A stretch of DNA of 64,000 nt, from contig NZ_SHLD01000001.1 of assembly GCF_004217615.1 (NCBI RefSeq), positions 5,642,001-5,706,000 of the forward strand, read 5' to 3'. This document shows, in pieces, positions 63,389 to 64,000 of this stretch (position 1 is its first letter; every line of letters begins with the position of its first letter). Below the pieces are notes generated by a model, which saw only the letters and a program-made list of their open reading frames with translations, did no database searches and had not been told where the DNA came from. The stretch comes from Micromonospora kangleipakensis (lineage in GTDB: Bacteria > Actinomycetota > Actinomycetes > Mycobacteriales > Micromonosporaceae). The translations under genes were made by a program, and so were the position numbers.

Positions 63389-64000
63389 CTAGGGCATGGC
63401 GCCTTCCGCGCGCTCTCCGGCCTTCCGCGTAACCGCCTGGCGCACCATCTGGTACGCCTCCCCACGCTCGATCCCGGAGGCCCTGAGCAGATCACTAGCC
63501 GTCGTCCGGACCTGCGCCACCACCACGCTGCCAGAGAAGCCGACCCCGTCGGCGTACGCTTGACCGGCGTCGGCGACGGCGTTCAGCGCGCATTCCCGGC
63601 ACCCCGCCGGATCCGCACCGCGGCCGAGTTCTTGGAGCAATCGCCGGATCGACTCGGCGAGTTCACGTACCGCCGACGGGAGCGACGCGGGGGTCGGCTC
63701 CTCGTCCTCGATCAGGGTGACCGCCCGGCGCACCAATGTCCCGCTGTTGGCTACGGCGTGGTCGAGGTATTCGGCGCTCTCCACATACTGGGTTAGCGCG
63801 CCCCGGCGGCGCCACCGGACCGGAGAGAGGGTGGCGGTCTCCCGCCCACCCTCCAGCGCCTTCTCCAGCTCCCCCATGAACGTCTCCACCTCATGTAGCC
63901 GGTCCAGGGTCCGTTGAGCGCATCCGGCGTCCCGCTTCTCGAGCGCTTCCGCGGTCTGCGTCAACTCGTCCGCCAGCCGGTTAAGCGCCGGGCGGGCCGC
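63389..64000 (-). CDS. FUSC-family membrane transporter, C-terminal part (5' end outside window)
   Basis: The reading runs open to the window edge and gives about 203 residues of the soluble C-terminal region of an FUSC/aromatic-acid-exporter-type protein: helical, with LTQYVESAEYLDHAVANSGT, LVRRAVTLIED, ALNAVADAGQAYAD and VVVAQVRTTASDLLRASG. These exporters remove aromatic or toxic acids. The membrane domains would lie beyond 64000. The end, GERAEGAMP, looks natural. Confidence 0.65.
   Translation of the reverse strand, partial: AARPALNRLADELTQTAEALEKRDAGCAQRTLDRLHEVETFMGELEKALEGGRETATLSPVRWRRRGALTQYVESAEYLDHAVANSGTLVRRAVTLIEDEEPTPASLPSAVRELAESIRRLLQELGRGADPAGCRECALNAVADAGQAYADGVGFSGSVVVAQVRTTASDLLRASGIERGEAYQMVRQAVTRKAGERAEGAMP

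Overview
The window is high-GC actinobacterial DNA (frequent GTG starts, 4-nt start/stop overlaps, strong GC bias at third codon positions). The gene families (an SAM-dependent methyltransferase of the DUF574 type, ECF41 sigma factor, furA-katG, PucR-type purine regulator, sugar ABC loci under LacI control) fit a soil or plant-associated actinomycete; Micromonosporaceae is my best guess, not something the sequence proves. No rRNA, tRNA or CRISPR array was seen.

Layout. 1-9.4 kb is a patchwork: a broken prolyl oligopeptidase, an NDH-2-like oxidoreductase paired with an ECF41 sigma factor, an HTH protein beside a dead tyrosine integrase, a CapA-like lipoprotein, a DUF574 methyltransferase and a frameshifted rve transposase. 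9.4-11.6 kb holds a saccharopine-dehydrogenase-like protein divergent from a GlxA/AraC-type regulator. 11.6-15.2 kb is a furA-katG oxidative-stress operon bracketed by diverged direct repeats and an IS256-type relic. 15.7-17 kb is a cold-shock protein followed by an acyl-lipid desaturase. 17.2-20.6 kb has a broken MFS exporter and an intact MMPL transporter.

20.8-38.3 kb is a purine-nitrogen salvage region. A tightly overlapping minus-strand operon encodes an OHCU decarboxylase/HIU hydrolase fusion, uricase, the three xanthine dehydrogenase subunits, 8-oxoguanine deaminase and allantoinase. It is divergent from a PucR regulator. Next come XdhC, a MocA-like cofactor enzyme and an AtzH-amidase fusion (minus strand), then a plus-strand operon of ureidoglycine-glyoxylate aminotransferase, allantoate amidohydrolase and an RpiR-type regulator. 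Together they take xanthine (and 8-oxoguanine) through urate and allantoin to ammonia and glycine. Relics of an ABC permease and a formamidase at 20.7-21.4 kb suggest the region was once larger.

38.4-41.4 kb is a mobile-element zone (transposase relics, an intact IS5-type transposase) with small membrane and zinc-ribbon proteins. 41.4-52.3 kb is a sugar-oligosaccharide locus: GH3 enzyme, LacI regulator, an internally deleted GH1, a YicI-like GH31 alpha-xylosidase, two permeases and a lipoprotein binding protein, with near-identical LacI-type palindromes at three promoters. The enzyme set suggests xyloglucan oligosaccharides. 52.4-53.7 kb is debris of truncated genes and transposases.

53.7-62.8 kb is the most interesting block: PdxA2-like dehydrogenase and GntR regulator on the minus strand, and on the plus strand a TIM-barrel enzyme, a fused DhaK-DhaL (tetrulose-type) kinase, an RpiB-type isomerase, an EryH/LerI-type isomerase and a complete tripartite tricarboxylate transporter (TctCBA). 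The same palindrome lies in both divergent promoters. I read it as a pathway that imports an acid sugar and delivers it, via erythrulose phosphates, to D-erythrose 4-phosphate. The window ends with an SGNH hydrolase relic and the C-terminal part of an FUSC-type transporter.
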